A stretch of DNA of 64,000 bases from the NCBI GenBank assembly GCA_023957315.1, contig JAMLHE010000004.1, positions 1-64,000 of the forward strand, written 5' to 3'. Source of the stretch: Candidatus Kapaibacterium sp. Its GTDB lineage: Bacteria > Bacteroidota > Ignavibacteria > Kapaibacteriales > UBA2268. The notes below the pieces were generated by a model that saw only the letters and a program-made list of their open reading frames with translations, made no database searches and was not told the DNA's origin. This document shows positions 43,194-53,800 of this stretch, one piece after another; position 1 is the first letter of the stretch; each line of letters starts with the position of its first letter. Position numbers and translations under genes: made by a program.

Positions 43194-44459
43194 ATGAGAA
43201 ACAAGTTTTATTGCATTTCGATATTGCTCTTTTTGATGACTGTATCCACATTTGCACAAGAATTTGTCGCAAGTGTTGACCGCAATCCTGTTCCGGTTGG
43301 GGAACGTTTTACAGTTTCATTTACCATAAACGGTGGCGGTTCTGATTTCAAAGGTCCCGATTTCAAAGGTTTTACCGTATTAGGCGGACCAAACCAATCG
43401 CAGAGTATTCAAATAATAAATGGCAGAACTACTCGGACATTTACTTTATCCTATATGTTGCTTGCAGATAAAACCGGTACTTTCACGATTGGTCCTGCAT
43501 CTATTGTTAGTGACGGGAAAACGTTAAAAACCCAGCCTCTTTCCATCAACGTTTTACCTGAATCCGAAGCTCAAAAAGAGCAACGCAAGCAAGAGCAGGA
43601 ACAGGAAAAAACATTAAACCAACAAGCTCTTGATATACTGAAGAAAAATATATACGTCAAATCAAGCGTTTCCAAACGCAGTGTTTTCATTGGCGAACAA
43701 ATCACAGCAACATACAAACTCTTCATTCATCCCGAATTGAACGTAATGCAACTTTCGCCAACCAAAGTACCGTCCTTGAATGGCTTTTGGAATCAGGACT
43801 TACCGATTGACAAACTACAATGGAAGCGTGAAGTGGTGAATGGAGTTACTTTCAATACTGCGGTTATAAAGCAAGTGGTGCTTTTCCCTCAACGTTCGGG
43901 CAATTTAGTCGTTGACCCCTACGAATTCAATTTTACTGTCAGGATGAGAGTACAAACATCGCAACGTTCACGAGATTTCTGGAGCTTTTTTGACGATTCT
44001 TTCTTTTCCGGAAATAATTTTCGCGATTTTGAATACAAATCGAGCTCCGAACCACTACCGATAAAGGTTTCTGAATTTACCGAAAACCGTCCACCGGAAT
44101 TTGCCGGAGCCGTTGGTGATTTGAAAATGGAAGCATTTTTGGACAAAACGAAAACTAAAACAGGTCAACCCGTTGCTCTGAAAGTGAAAATTGGCGGTAG
44201 AGGTAATTTGAAGCTAATTCAGCCTTTGGCAATTAATTTTCCACCGGGATTTGAAATTTACGACCCGAATATAAGTGATAATATCTATACCACTGAAAGC
44301 GGAATGTCCGGCTCAATGACATTTGAATACCTAATCATTCCCAAAAATGCAGGAAATTTTAAAATTGAACCTGTGAAATTTACATATTTTGATTTAAATT
44401 CGAAGCGTTTCAAAACCTTGCAATCAGATGCATCTTCAAATCGAAGTCGAAAAAGGTGA
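43194..44459 (+). CDS. batD: BatD, N-terminal part (frameshifted)
   Basis: 421 residues from ATG 43194, chosen because a signal peptide starts there (MRNKFYCISILLFLM). BatD family beta-sandwich domains: VDRNPVPVGERFTVSF, the repeat IYVKSSVSKRSVFIGEQ and FEYLIIPKNAGNF. After FKTLQSDA the frame leaves the family pattern and stops (SSNRSRKR). The expected continuation, QIEVEKGDDN, lies in the next frame, so one extra base near 44431-44436 splits the gene. BatD proteins are membrane-anchored periplasmic parts of the Bat aerotolerance complex. Confidence 0.85.
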   Translation: MRNKFYCISILLFLMTVSTFAQEFVASVDRNPVPVGERFTVSFTINGGGSDFKGPDFKGFTVLGGPNQSQSIQIINGRTTRTFTLSYMLLADKTGTFTIGPASIVSDGKTLKTQPLSINVLPESEAQKEQRKQEQEQEKTLNQQALDILKKNIYVKSSVSKRSVFIGEQITATYKLFIHPELNVMQLSPTKVPSLNGFWNQDLPIDKLQWKREVVNGVTFNTAVIKQVVLFPQRSGNLVVDPYEFNFTVRMRVQTSQRSRDFWSFFDDSFFSGNNFRDFEYKSSSEPLPIKVSEFTENRPPEFAGAVGDLKMEAFLDKTKTKTGQPVALKVKIGGRGNLKLIQPLAINFPPGFEIYDPNISDNIYTTESGMSGSMTFEYLIIPKNAGNFKIEPVKFTYFDLNSKRFKTLQSDASSNRSRKR

Positions 44460-45033
44460 TGATAATTTCGGTGGAGCTATTACAGGTGTTCGCAAAGAAG
44501 AAGTTCAGCTAATCGGTAAGGACATTCGCTACATCAAAACCAAGACTTCATCGCTCAACCGTAATAAAGATAGCTTCTTTGGGTCATCGGACTACGTCGC
44601 TATGATGCTCGCACCATTCATAATGTTTGGCATATTTTTTATAATTTGGCGACGCAAAAAGCACGAATCTTATGATTTGAATTTGCTTCGCAATCGCAAA
44701 GCTACAAAAATTGCCAAGAAGCGACTTTCACTTGCCAAATCGTTGATGAAGGATAATAGCAATTCGGATAAATTTCACGAGGAAATTAACAAAGCTTTGT
44801 GGGGATATTTAAGTGATAAACTCAGCATTCCAAATTCGGAATTGACCAAAGACAAAGCAAAGGAAAGTTTGCTCGGAAAAGGAGTCAGCGAAGATTTATC
44901 TTCCGAATTCTTGCAAACTCTCGATAATGCCGAATTTGCGAGATATTCGCCATCAAGCAACAATCACAAGCTCGATGAAATTTATGGCTCTGCCGTCAAA
45001 GCTATAACTCAAATGGAGGGAGCTCTAAGATGA
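44428..45033 (+). CDS. batD: BatD, C-terminal part (frameshifted)
   Basis: The second piece, 201 residues, begins in family sequence LQIEVEKGDDN without a ribosome site of its own. It holds the BatD transmembrane helix (about residues 50-69, MMLAPFIMFGIFFIIW) and a cytoplasmic helical tail (NKALWGYLSDKL, LGKGVSEDLSSEFLQTLDNAEFARYSPS) typical of the family. It needs frameshifting or the gene is inactive. It ends in ATGA overlap with batE. Confidence 0.85.
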   Translation: MHLQIEVEKGDDNFGGAITGVRKEEVQLIGKDIRYIKTKTSSLNRNKDSFFGSSDYVAMMLAPFIMFGIFFIIWRRKKHESYDLNLLRNRKATKIAKKRLSLAKSLMKDNSNSDKFHEEINKALWGYLSDKLSIPNSELTKDKAKESLLGKGVSEDLSSEFLQTLDNAEFARYSPSSNNHKLDEIYGSAVKAITQMEGALR

Positions 45034-45791
45034 AACTAAAATTCTACATTTTAGCCTTTTGTTTGCTTTCTATGACTAATGCAGTATTTTCGCAAACTCC
45101 CGAGGAGTCATTCGAAAAAGCGAATAATTATTACATCGCCGGAAATTACGAACAAGCAATTGAATCTTACAGAGCAATTATTGATGACGGCTACCAATCC
45201 GCCGAACTATTTTACAATCTTGGCAATTCATACTTCCGAATGGAAAAAATTCCTTCGGCAATATTGTATTTCGAACGTGCAGCAAGATTAGCTCCGAGTG
45301 ATTCGGATATTGAATTCAATCTAAAAATCGCTAATTTACGAATAGTTGACAAATTTGAAACAGTTCCAAAATTGTTCATTGTCGAATGGTACGAATCGAT
45401 TTTGGGCTTTTTGTATTCCGGCGTTTGGGGCTGGGTTTCAGTAATCTTGCTTTGGGCATCACTACTGTTTCTGGCGCTTTTCATAATTAGCGGTACTACA
45501 TTCAGAAAAAAGTTCTTATTTCTACTTGTTGTATTAGGATTTATCGGAACCGTTCTGACATCAATCATAGCTTATAATGCTTACTACAACGAAACGAGTC
45601 GCGAATTTGCCATCATTTTTTCGACAAGCATCTATGTCAAGTCTGCCCCCGATGAAAGCTCGGTAGATTTGTTGATACTCCACGAAGGCACAAAAGTAGA
45701 AATCACGGACAAATTAGAGGGCTGGTCAGAGATATTACTCGAAAATGGCAACAAGGGTTGGGTGCCTGCGAGCGTACTTGAAGTGATATAA
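45030..45791 (+). CDS. batE: BatE-like TPR/SH3 membrane protein
   Basis: 253 residues. Signal peptide (about 1-21), TPR helices (about 24-105; YNLGNSYFRMEKIPSAI), two membrane helices (about 130-153 and 160-183) and a C-terminal bacterial SH3 domain (VKSAPDESSVDLLILHEGTKV then GNKGWVPAS). This is the standard BatE layout. Start overlaps batD by 4 bp; convergent with nfeD. Confidence 0.88.
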   Translation: MKLKFYILAFCLLSMTNAVFSQTPEESFEKANNYYIAGNYEQAIESYRAIIDDGYQSAELFYNLGNSYFRMEKIPSAILYFERAARLAPSDSDIEFNLKIANLRIVDKFETVPKLFIVEWYESILGFLYSGVWGWVSVILLWASLLFLALFIISGTTFRKKFLFLLVVLGFIGTVLTSIIAYNAYYNETSREFAIIFSTSIYVKSAPDESSVDLLILHEGTKVEITDKLEGWSEILLENGNKGWVPASVLEVI

Positions 45792-45800
45792 TAGATTGCC

Positions 45801-47126
45801 CTACACTTTCTTTACAATCAGAGTGAATCCTTCGATTGCAGTGACTGTGACTTTGTCGCCGATTTTGATGTCATCGTCGGATTTTGCTTGCCAAAGTTCG
45901 CCGTAAACGTGGACTTTGCCACCTGTGCCTTGCACAAAATCTGTGCGAGCAGTGCCTGTCATCCCGATTACTGCTTGTGAGCCACCCTCTTTTTTTCGGG
46001 ATTGAGCTTTTATGCCATAATAAGCCAATATTGCTACAAAAACTGCCGTAGCCAGCGTAACAACAACTATCAGTGTCATAGATATCCTCATGAACTCTAA
46101 TGGTGAATCAATCAGTAATATTGAACCAAAAAACAAAGATACAACACCGCTTACAGACAGCAATCCATAGCTTTGGACAAAAAACTCTATCACGAATAAA
46201 ATGAAAGCCAAAAGTATGAATGCCACTCCGACCATATTGACGGGCAACATCTTGAGCGAATAAGCCGCTAAAAGCAAAGAAATACCGCCCACAACACCCG
46301 GAGCTATCGAACCCGGACTTTTTAATTCGAAAATTAATCCGTAAATACCTAACATAATCAGCAAATACGCAATATTTGGGTCGGATAATGTCATCAAAAT
46401 ATGGTCGCGCCAAGATTTTTCGATTTCGATAATTTCGACATCTCTCAATCTCAGCTTTTTTTGCCCTGAAGCAGTTGTTACTACCATTCCATCGGCAGAA
46501 TCAAGCAAAGATTTGACGGAAACAGCTATAAAATCAATCGCTCCTTCGGCTAATGCTTCGGTTTCGGTAGATGAGATGCTGGATTCGACTGTTTGTTCAG
46601 CCCAAGCAATGTTGCGATTTCGTTTTTCAGCAATTGTTCGGATAAAAGCTTTGGTATCGTTTACAATTTTTGAAGTCATAGCTGAAGAAGAATCACTCGA
46701 ACCGTCTATCCCGACAGGGTGTGCAGCTCCGATATTTGTGCCCGGCGCCATTACTGCCACATGTGCAGCAAGAGTGATGAATACACCTGCCGAACCGGCT
46801 CTTGAGCCTCCCGGTGCAACGTAAACAATGATTGGGATTTTCGAGTTTAGAAATGTACTTACAATATCGCGAGTGGATTCTAACAATCCGCCCGGTGTAT
46901 TGAGACGCAATAGCATAGCTTCGGCGCCCATTTCTTCTGATTTTTCGAGTGAAGTAATTATGTACGATGCCACAGCCGGACTTATTCCGCCTTCGATTGT
47001 TATCATCGTAACAGAAGCATTCCGGATAATATCATTTCCCTCTTGAGCAATTGTTGCATTAGGAGCGGTTGTCACACCGCTCCATATTGCAAAACAAACT
47101 ATCGCCGCTATGAGGGCTTTTTTCAT
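45801..47126 (-). CDS. NfeD-family membrane serine protease
   Basis: 441 residues: signal peptide (about 1-28), ClpP-class protease domain with nucleophile Ser112 in GGSRAGSAGVF and a Lys partner probably in the following SKIVNDTKAF region, then a block of four or five membrane helices and the NfeD OB-fold tail (GGKVHVYGELWQAKSDD). The long form (1510-N type) cuts stomatin-like partners. No stomatin gene is adjacent. Lies opposite the Bat genes. Confidence 0.9.
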   Translation of the reverse strand: MKKALIAAIVCFAIWSGVTTAPNATIAQEGNDIIRNASVTMITIEGGISPAVASYIITSLEKSEEMGAEAMLLRLNTPGGLLESTRDIVSTFLNSKIPIIVYVAPGGSRAGSAGVFITLAAHVAVMAPGTNIGAAHPVGIDGSSDSSSAMTSKIVNDTKAFIRTIAEKRNRNIAWAEQTVESSISSTETEALAEGAIDFIAVSVKSLLDSADGMVVTTASGQKKLRLRDVEIIEIEKSWRDHILMTLSDPNIAYLLIMLGIYGLIFELKSPGSIAPGVVGGISLLLAAYSLKMLPVNMVGVAFILLAFILFVIEFFVQSYGLLSVSGVVSLFFGSILLIDSPLEFMRISMTLIVVVTLATAVFVAILAYYGIKAQSRKKEGGSQAVIGMTGTARTDFVQGTGGKVHVYGELWQAKSDDDIKIGDKVTVTAIEGFTLIVKKV

Positions 47127-47131
47127 CAGAT

Positions 47132-48769
47132 TTACTTTAATTCCTTTTTCATCTTCACATCGTAATATCCGGGACGTTCTTGCACAGCGCGACGGAAAAA
47201 TTCATCTCCATAGCCTACGCCTTTTGGATGGCGTCCGCCTTCTACATTAACGTCATTGATGTAGCCGTCATTGTATTTCACAACGAGATACTCCCACAAT
47301 TGTCGCCAACGATTGACAGTTTGCTCAAATTGGCTGACAGAATAATCGGTTAAAAAGCCGATTGCTAAGTTTTTGTCAATGTTGTAGAGCTCGACAGCAG
47401 CCTTATCAATAGCATTTTGTGATAATGTGAACTTGTCTTCAAGCTCGGATTGGACTACTTGAATATCTTTTACAATATATGAATATTTAGTATAAGCAAG
47501 ATTTGCAACTAAATTGAAAACCCAAAAAGCCGAATTTAGGCTGAATTCTTTAATCGAGTAACCCTGACTTGATGGTGGCGGTGCGGTCATGCTGCAATAT
47601 AGCGGTACGTAAACATTGGTATAATTATCATCAACACCGTACCAGAATACTCCTCCAATTTCGCGTGGCAACCACGAACGGCTTTGCGAAACAAAAGCGA
47701 ATGCAGTTTGTTGTGTCGAAATCGGGCGTTCCCATCCGTAAGAATTTACTGTATCGCCTTCCAATTTGAATCCGAGAGGTTTCCAACGCACCGGATTGCC
47801 GTAAGGTTCGGCGGCAAGCCCTTTGGTCAAATCCCAAGGAGTATCGTTGAAATGGTCTCTCATCAAATCTATAACATCGGAAACTTTCAACTTTTGGTCA
47901 GGTTTGATATAAAGCGGATAAGGTGTGGCGTTTTCGACAGCGCGCCAGTAATCAGGCGATAAATTCGCTTTGGGAGCAGCGCGACGGAATAAACTCCAAA
48001 CTCTGCCTTCGCAGAATAGCAAACCACCCGGATCGAGAGGATTATATGTATCAGCAAATGAAAATTCGCCATCTTTTTTAGGGTCGTAATATCCATTTTT
48101 TTGTGCAAATGAAATCACATCTTTGGAATAAATACAATTGTTCGGGTCATTCAATGGGAAATTACGAATACGAGCTTGGTTTGCGTGAGCAGCAATGTAA
48201 CCGTCGGGAATTTTGACTGCAACCCATACGGCGCCCTTTTCCTTGCCACCTTTGCCAATCATTTCGAGCATCCAAACTTCTTCAGCATCGGCTATCGAAA
48301 ATGATTCGCCTGTGGAATAATAACCGTATTCAGCGACGAGGTCTGTCATGACTTTGATTGCTTCACGAGCAGTTTTGCTACGCTGCAAAGTGATTCTCAT
48401 CATGCTGCCGTAATCCATAATGCCGTTTGTATCGCGTAACTCTTTGAGACCTGTAAAGGTTGTTTCGCCGATTGCAACTTGATATTCATTCATATTGCCG
48501 ATAACAAGATAAGTCTGTTTGACCTGCTTGATTTTACCTAAATATTTACCTGTGTCCCAATCATGAATTTCTAAAGAATCATTGTCGCCCCAAGTAGCTG
48601 CCGGCAAATGAACCAAAGGCTCCATAAATCCACCCGCATCAGCGTTATATGTTATCATCGTCGAGCCGTCTGCAGACGCTCCCTTTGTAACCAATAAGTT
48701 AGTACATGTATATGCCTGATAGGAGGCAATCATAAAAATAGTGAGTGTTAAAATTATTTTTCTCAACAT
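47132..48769 (-). CDS. C69-family dipeptidase
   Basis: 545 residues. Signal peptide (about 1-20), then Cys22 (YTCTNLLVTKGAS), the usual N-terminal nucleophile of peptidase family C69 after processing. Conserved stretches TMITYNADAGGF, GMIGKGG-type and LRDTNGIMDYGSMMR. It hydrolyses dipeptides in the periplasm or outside. The ORF follows nfeD's operon on the minus strand, 5 bp from nfeD. Confidence 0.9.
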   Translation of the reverse strand: MLRKIILTLTIFMIASYQAYTCTNLLVTKGASADGSTMITYNADAGGFMEPLVHLPAATWGDNDSLEIHDWDTGKYLGKIKQVKQTYLVIGNMNEYQVAIGETTFTGLKELRDTNGIMDYGSMMRITLQRSKTAREAIKVMTDLVAEYGYYSTGESFSIADAEEVWMLEMIGKGGKEKGAVWVAVKIPDGYIAAHANQARIRNFPLNDPNNCIYSKDVISFAQKNGYYDPKKDGEFSFADTYNPLDPGGLLFCEGRVWSLFRRAAPKANLSPDYWRAVENATPYPLYIKPDQKLKVSDVIDLMRDHFNDTPWDLTKGLAAEPYGNPVRWKPLGFKLEGDTVNSYGWERPISTQQTAFAFVSQSRSWLPREIGGVFWYGVDDNYTNVYVPLYCSMTAPPPSSQGYSIKEFSLNSAFWVFNLVANLAYTKYSYIVKDIQVVQSELEDKFTLSQNAIDKAAVELYNIDKNLAIGFLTDYSVSQFEQTVNRWRQLWEYLVVKYNDGYINDVNVEGGRHPKGVGYGDEFFRRAVQERPGYYDVKMKKELK

Positions 48770-48991
48770 AAATAAATCCTATTAAATTTAACTTAATTCT
48801 ATAAATTACGAACAAATATATTTCTGCAATATAAGGTATTTGGGCAAATAAGGCAAATTTTCTGCATCAGAACTTTGATTATTCTCGAAAAATCGTACAA
48901 AATCGTACTCTTTATCATAATTTTCGTATCTTGTATTCGTTATTTTAAAAATAAAAAATGTAATAAATTATGCTTCAAGGAGATTGATTTA

Positions 48992-49978
48992 ATGAATGAC
49001 ATTAATGAATTGAACGAAAGAATCAGGCAAGAAAGCGCTTTCGTTGACCTTTTGATGAACGAAATAGGACGAGTCATCGTTGGGCAGAAATATATGGTAG
49101 AGCGTTTGCTGATAGGCTTGTTATCCAACGGTCACGTGTTATTGGAAGGCGTACCGGGATTAGCTAAGACGCTGGCGATTAAGACGCTTGCTCAAGCTAT
49201 TAACGGAAAATTCAGCAGATTGCAATTTACTCCCGACTTATTGCCGGCGGATTTGACTGGGACTATGATTTATAATCATAGCAAGGAAGATTTTACAGTC
49301 AAGAAAGGTCCATTGTTTGCTAATTTTATTCTTGCTGACGAAATCAACCGCGCCCCCGCAAAAGTCCAATCGGCATTGCTCGAAGCTATGCAAGAGCGTC
49401 AAATCACAATCGGCGATGACACTTACAAACTCGAAGAGCCCTTCTTAGTTCTTGCTACCCAAAACCCGATTGAGCAAGAAGGTACCTATCCATTACCCGA
49501 AGCCCAAGTTGACCGTTTTATGCTCAAACTCATTATTAATTATCCGACTCGAGACGAAGAAAAATTCATCCTTCGCCAAAACATTGCGAAAGAATTCCCA
49601 ACAACCAATGCAGTTCTCAACTTAGACGAAATCCTCAAAGCCCGCAACACCGTAAAAGAAGTGTATATGGACGAGAAAATTGAGCAATATATACTCGATA
49701 TAGTATTTGCGACTCGATTCCCACAAGAATACAAGCTGAGCAAACTCAATCAATTAATATCATTTGGGGCATCGCCTCGCGGTTCAATAAATTTGGCTCT
49801 TGGTGCAAAGTCCTACGCATTTGTCAAACGTCGCGGCTACGTAATACCCGAAGACGTGCGAGCAGTATGCCACGACATTCTCCGCCACAGAATCGGCATC
49901 ACTTACGAAGCCGAAGCGGAAAACATTACATCGGAAGATATTATCAATGAAATTTTAAATACCGTCGAAGTGCCATAA
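48992..49978 (+). CDS. MoxR-family AAA+ ATPase
   Basis: 328 residues from ATG 48992, chosen because CAAGGAG lies 11 bp upstream; an in-frame extension upstream is hydrophobic and unlike the family. Walker A GVPGLAKTLAI, Walker B NFILADEINRAPAKVQSALLEAMQE, sensor 1 VLATQNPIEQEGTYPLPEAQ and the C-terminal lid. MoxR ATPases act as chaperones for VWA proteins. It starts the second Bat-type operon, overlapping the DUF58 gene by one base. Confidence 0.94.
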   Translation: MNDINELNERIRQESAFVDLLMNEIGRVIVGQKYMVERLLIGLLSNGHVLLEGVPGLAKTLAIKTLAQAINGKFSRLQFTPDLLPADLTGTMIYNHSKEDFTVKKGPLFANFILADEINRAPAKVQSALLEAMQERQITIGDDTYKLEEPFLVLATQNPIEQEGTYPLPEAQVDRFMLKLIINYPTRDEEKFILRQNIAKEFPTTNAVLNLDEILKARNTVKEVYMDEKIEQYILDIVFATRFPQEYKLSKLNQLISFGASPRGSINLALGAKSYAFVKRRGYVIPEDVRAVCHDILRHRIGITYEAEAENITSEDIINEILNTVEVP

Positions 49979-50853
49979 TGGATACTACCGAATTAATCAA
50001 AAAAGTTCGCAAAATTGAAATTAAAACACGCGGTATCACAAAGCAATTATTTTCGGGTGATTACCACAGCGTGTTCAAGGGGCGTGGTATGGCATTCAGC
50101 GAAGTTCGTGAATATCAAGTCGGCGACGACATTCGCTCTATTGATTGGAACGTAACGGCACGATACGCAAGCCCTTATGTCAAAATTTTCGAGGAAGAGC
50201 GCGAACTCACTGTAGTTTTGCTTGTTGATATTTCGGGCTCGCAGAGTTTCGGAACTCATAGCCAATTCAAACGAGATTTGGTTACCGAACTTTGTGCAGT
50301 GCTGACTTTTTCGGCAATTCAAAATAATGATAAAATTGGAGTTTTATTTTTTAGCGATAAAATCGAGAAATTCATACCCCCGAAAAAAGGCAAAACTCAT
50401 GCTTTGCGAATTATTCGCGAATTACTCGAAATCACTCCGAGCGGAAAAGGTACCGACGTAGGCAATGCACTGAAATATCTGACTAACGTTATGAAAAAGC
50501 GAAGCATCGTTTTTCTCGTTTCCGATTTTATTTCAACGGGATTTGACGAGCATCTCAAAATAGCCTCTAATCGTCATGACACGATTGCAGTCCAAATTTA
50601 CGACAAATACGAAGAAGAGCTCCCCAAAGCTGGTTTAGTCCGAACTTATGACCCCGAAACGGGCAATATGGATTGGATTGATACTAATGACAAAAATGTT
50701 CGGCAAGAATATAAATCTTGGCGAGAATCAATGCAAAAGAATTTAGCAAATATTTGCACTCGAAATAAAGTTGACATGATAAAAATCAGAACTGATGAAT
50801 CATATATAGCTCCGCTCCAGAATTTCTTCAAAAAGCGTGAGAGACGGAAATAG
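49978..50853 (+). CDS. DUF58 (VWA-like) protein
   Basis: 291 residues. Near the N-terminus FSEVREYQVGDDIRSIDWN, the DUF58 mark, then a VWA-like part with LLVDISGSQSF (MIDAS) and FLVSDFIS. No membrane helix. Partner of the MoxR ATPase; the pair is standard in Bat operons. One-base overlap with the ATPase gene. Confidence 0.93.
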   Translation: MDTTELIKKVRKIEIKTRGITKQLFSGDYHSVFKGRGMAFSEVREYQVGDDIRSIDWNVTARYASPYVKIFEEERELTVVLLVDISGSQSFGTHSQFKRDLVTELCAVLTFSAIQNNDKIGVLFFSDKIEKFIPPKKGKTHALRIIRELLEITPSGKGTDVGNALKYLTNVMKKRSIVFLVSDFISTGFDEHLKIASNRHDTIAVQIYDKYEEELPKAGLVRTYDPETGNMDWIDTNDKNVRQEYKSWRESMQKNLANICTRNKVDMIKIRTDESYIAPLQNFFKKRERRK

Positions 50854-50885
50854 TTTTAATTAATAAATTTACCAAGGATACCGAG

Positions 50886-53800
50886 ATGAAAAAGATTACA
50901 ATTTTAATGAGTGTGTTGTTTATTGGCGTTTTTTTATCGTTCATTTTTTATGGCGAGAACAACAAAATCAAACCCACATCATCAAGCATTTCGGGACCTT
51001 CGATAACTAAAGAAAAGCACCGTTGGTTTATAGAACGTTACGCAGACCCTGCGACCGGAGAATTACCACCTCATATTAATTCAAGAGTTTTGGAATATAT
51101 CAATTCGACTTTCATCCCCAAAGATGAGAAATTACTCAACGAAATGTTGATGAGCGAAGACATGTGGGATGTTCGCGGACCATACGAAATTGGCGGCAGA
51201 ACCCGTTCTCTTGGCATTGACATTCGAAATGAAAATATAATAATCGCAGGTGGTGTATCGGGTGGAATGTGGCGAAGTGTTGACGGTGGAGCCTATTGGG
51301 CGAAAACTACTCGCTACGACCAATTGCATTCCTCAACTTGTTTGGTTCAAGATACTCGTCCCGGAAAGGAAGATAATTGGTACTATGCCTCCGGTGAATA
51401 CTTTGGAAATTCCGCTGCTATTACAGGCGATGGCGTTTTCAAATCCACCGATAATGGTCAATCTTGGGATGTATTGCCCGTAACTTCGACAAATAAACCC
51501 AATAACTGGGATAACCCATTCGATTATTGTTGGAACATTGTAACAGACCCAACTGCTCCATTGGACCGAGATGACCTTTACGTTGCTGCTGCTAATTATG
51601 GTATTTTGAAGAGTACAGACGCAGGCAACACTTGGACTACCACTTTGGGAGCAGGTTCAGGAGCCAGACAAGCGGATATCGCCGTTACTTCCGATGGTGT
51701 CTTTTATGCAACATTATCATCAAATACTTCACTAACAAAGGGCATTTATCGCTCCGAAAATGGAATTGATTGGACAAATATTACTCCGCCCGGATTTCCA
51801 AATGTTTACGAAAGAGTTGTAATCGGAATTGCTCCATCGGATGAAAATCAGGTCTATTTTGTGGGCAATACGCCCGGTTTCGGCAAATTAACCCATAACA
51901 GTCGTCGCGATTCGCTCTATCATAGTTTGTGGCATTATACATATTTAGGCGGTAACGGCGCAGGCGATAACGGTCGCTGGGAAGACCGCTCCATGAATTT
52001 ACCTAAACCTGACAGCACCAAAGGACAAATGAATTCGCAATGGGGATATAATCTGGTAATCAAAGTCAAACCAGATAATCCTGATATAGTCTATCTCGGA
52101 GCAGTTGCATTATATCGTTCAGATAACGGATTCCGCACTCCTGATTTTGCTTGGATTGGCGGAACTTGTCCATTTGAAGATTGCGACTATAATTTCCGCT
52201 ATCCCAATCATCATGCAGATAATCATGCAATTGTCTTTTCACGCCACGATTACAATCGTGTTTACACAGGCTCCGATGGCGGTGTGCATGTGACTTTAGA
52301 CGGTGAAGCAGATGTCGTAGAGTGGATTTCCTTGAATAATGGATATTATACAACTCAATTTTATTCGATTGCGATTGAGCATTCTGAACGCAACAGCATT
52401 GAAATTATCGGTGGAATGCAGGACAACGGCACTATGATAGCCAAATCAATGAATGTGATGGACAGATGGACAGAGCCATTGCGAGCAGATGGTTTTTGTT
52501 GTCAAATTCCTGCCGGTGCAGAATATTACTATGCTTCGCAAAATTCCTCATCTCAACCTGCTATCAAAATTTTCCGTGTCAAACAAGACGAAAACGGCAA
52601 CAATCTTATCCAAACGCGAATTGACCCAATCGGTGGCAGAGATTTTATCTGGAATACACCGTTCATACTCGACCCGAACGACAACAATCGGATGTATCTC
52701 GCAGGCGGCAAAATGGTATGGCGAAATAACGATTTAACTTCGATTCCGATGGTTCAGTCTGTTGACTCGACATCAATCGGCTGGGATAGCCTTTCAAACA
52801 CTCGGATTGATTTTTCATCAAACTTGCAAACCGAGAGAATAACGGCAATTCAAGTTTCGACAAATCCTGCCAACGTATTGTATTACGGCACTTCACGAGG
52901 CAACATTTTCAGAATAGATAATGCTGATGTCGGCGATCCAACTCCGGTGAATATTACTCCTTCGGGCATAACTATGGGCTATGTGAGCAGTTTTGCCATA
53001 GACCCCGACAATGCAAATGATGTGATATTTTCGTACAGCAACTACAATATATTAAGCGTATTCCGCTCGACTGATGGTGGCGAGTCGTGGGTTTCGATTT
53101 CCGGTAATTTAGAGGAAATGCCCAACGGCACAGGCGCCGGACCAGCCGTTAATTGGATTGAAATCCTGAAGCAAGGCGATACCAAAATTTACTTTGCAGG
53201 CACAAGTATTGGGCTTTTCTCCACTACTTTCCTTAATGATAATTCGACAGTTTGGAAAAAAGAGGGCTTGAATGTAATTGGCAATGTGGTGGTAGATATG
53301 ATTGATGCTCGGCATAGCGACTCTTTTGTAGCAATTGGAACTCATGCTACAGGAATGTATTCGGCTTTTTACGAATTCGATGCACTGTTCGCAGGAAATG
53401 TCAATCTGACTTATCCGGCAAACAATGCTCGTTTTGTAGTGGATTCCGTTCATTTTAATTGGAGTGAAGCTGCAAATGCAGGATTTTACGAATTGCAAAT
53501 TTCAAAAACATCTGATTTTTCGGAAATTTACAAAACTATTCATGGCATCCGAACCAATACCGCAGTTGAAACTTTGCTTCCCGATGGAAGAGAAGAGTTT
53601 TATTGGCGAGTTAGGGCTATTAGCTCAAATGGTGCAGGTGATTGGTCTCAGGCGTGGAAATTCACCACAATCGCCGAAGCCCCGACTTTGCTTAGCCCTG
53701 AAAACGCAAATTTGTATGTGCCATTAACTACTACTTTAGAATGGTCGCAAGTTGAGGGAATCAGCCAATATCGTATTCAGTTTAATTCTGGTTTCTCGAT

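Noticed and set aside
42817..43272. leucine/isoleucine-rich 151-residue frame on the minus strand
   Set aside because: It is the antisense of the Q/K/D-rich low-complexity part of batC; hydrophobicity is a by-product.
48875..48991. 39-residue N-terminal extension of the MoxR protein
   Set aside because: A strong ribosome site sits directly before ATG 48992, and the extension is a hydrophobic stretch foreign to the family.
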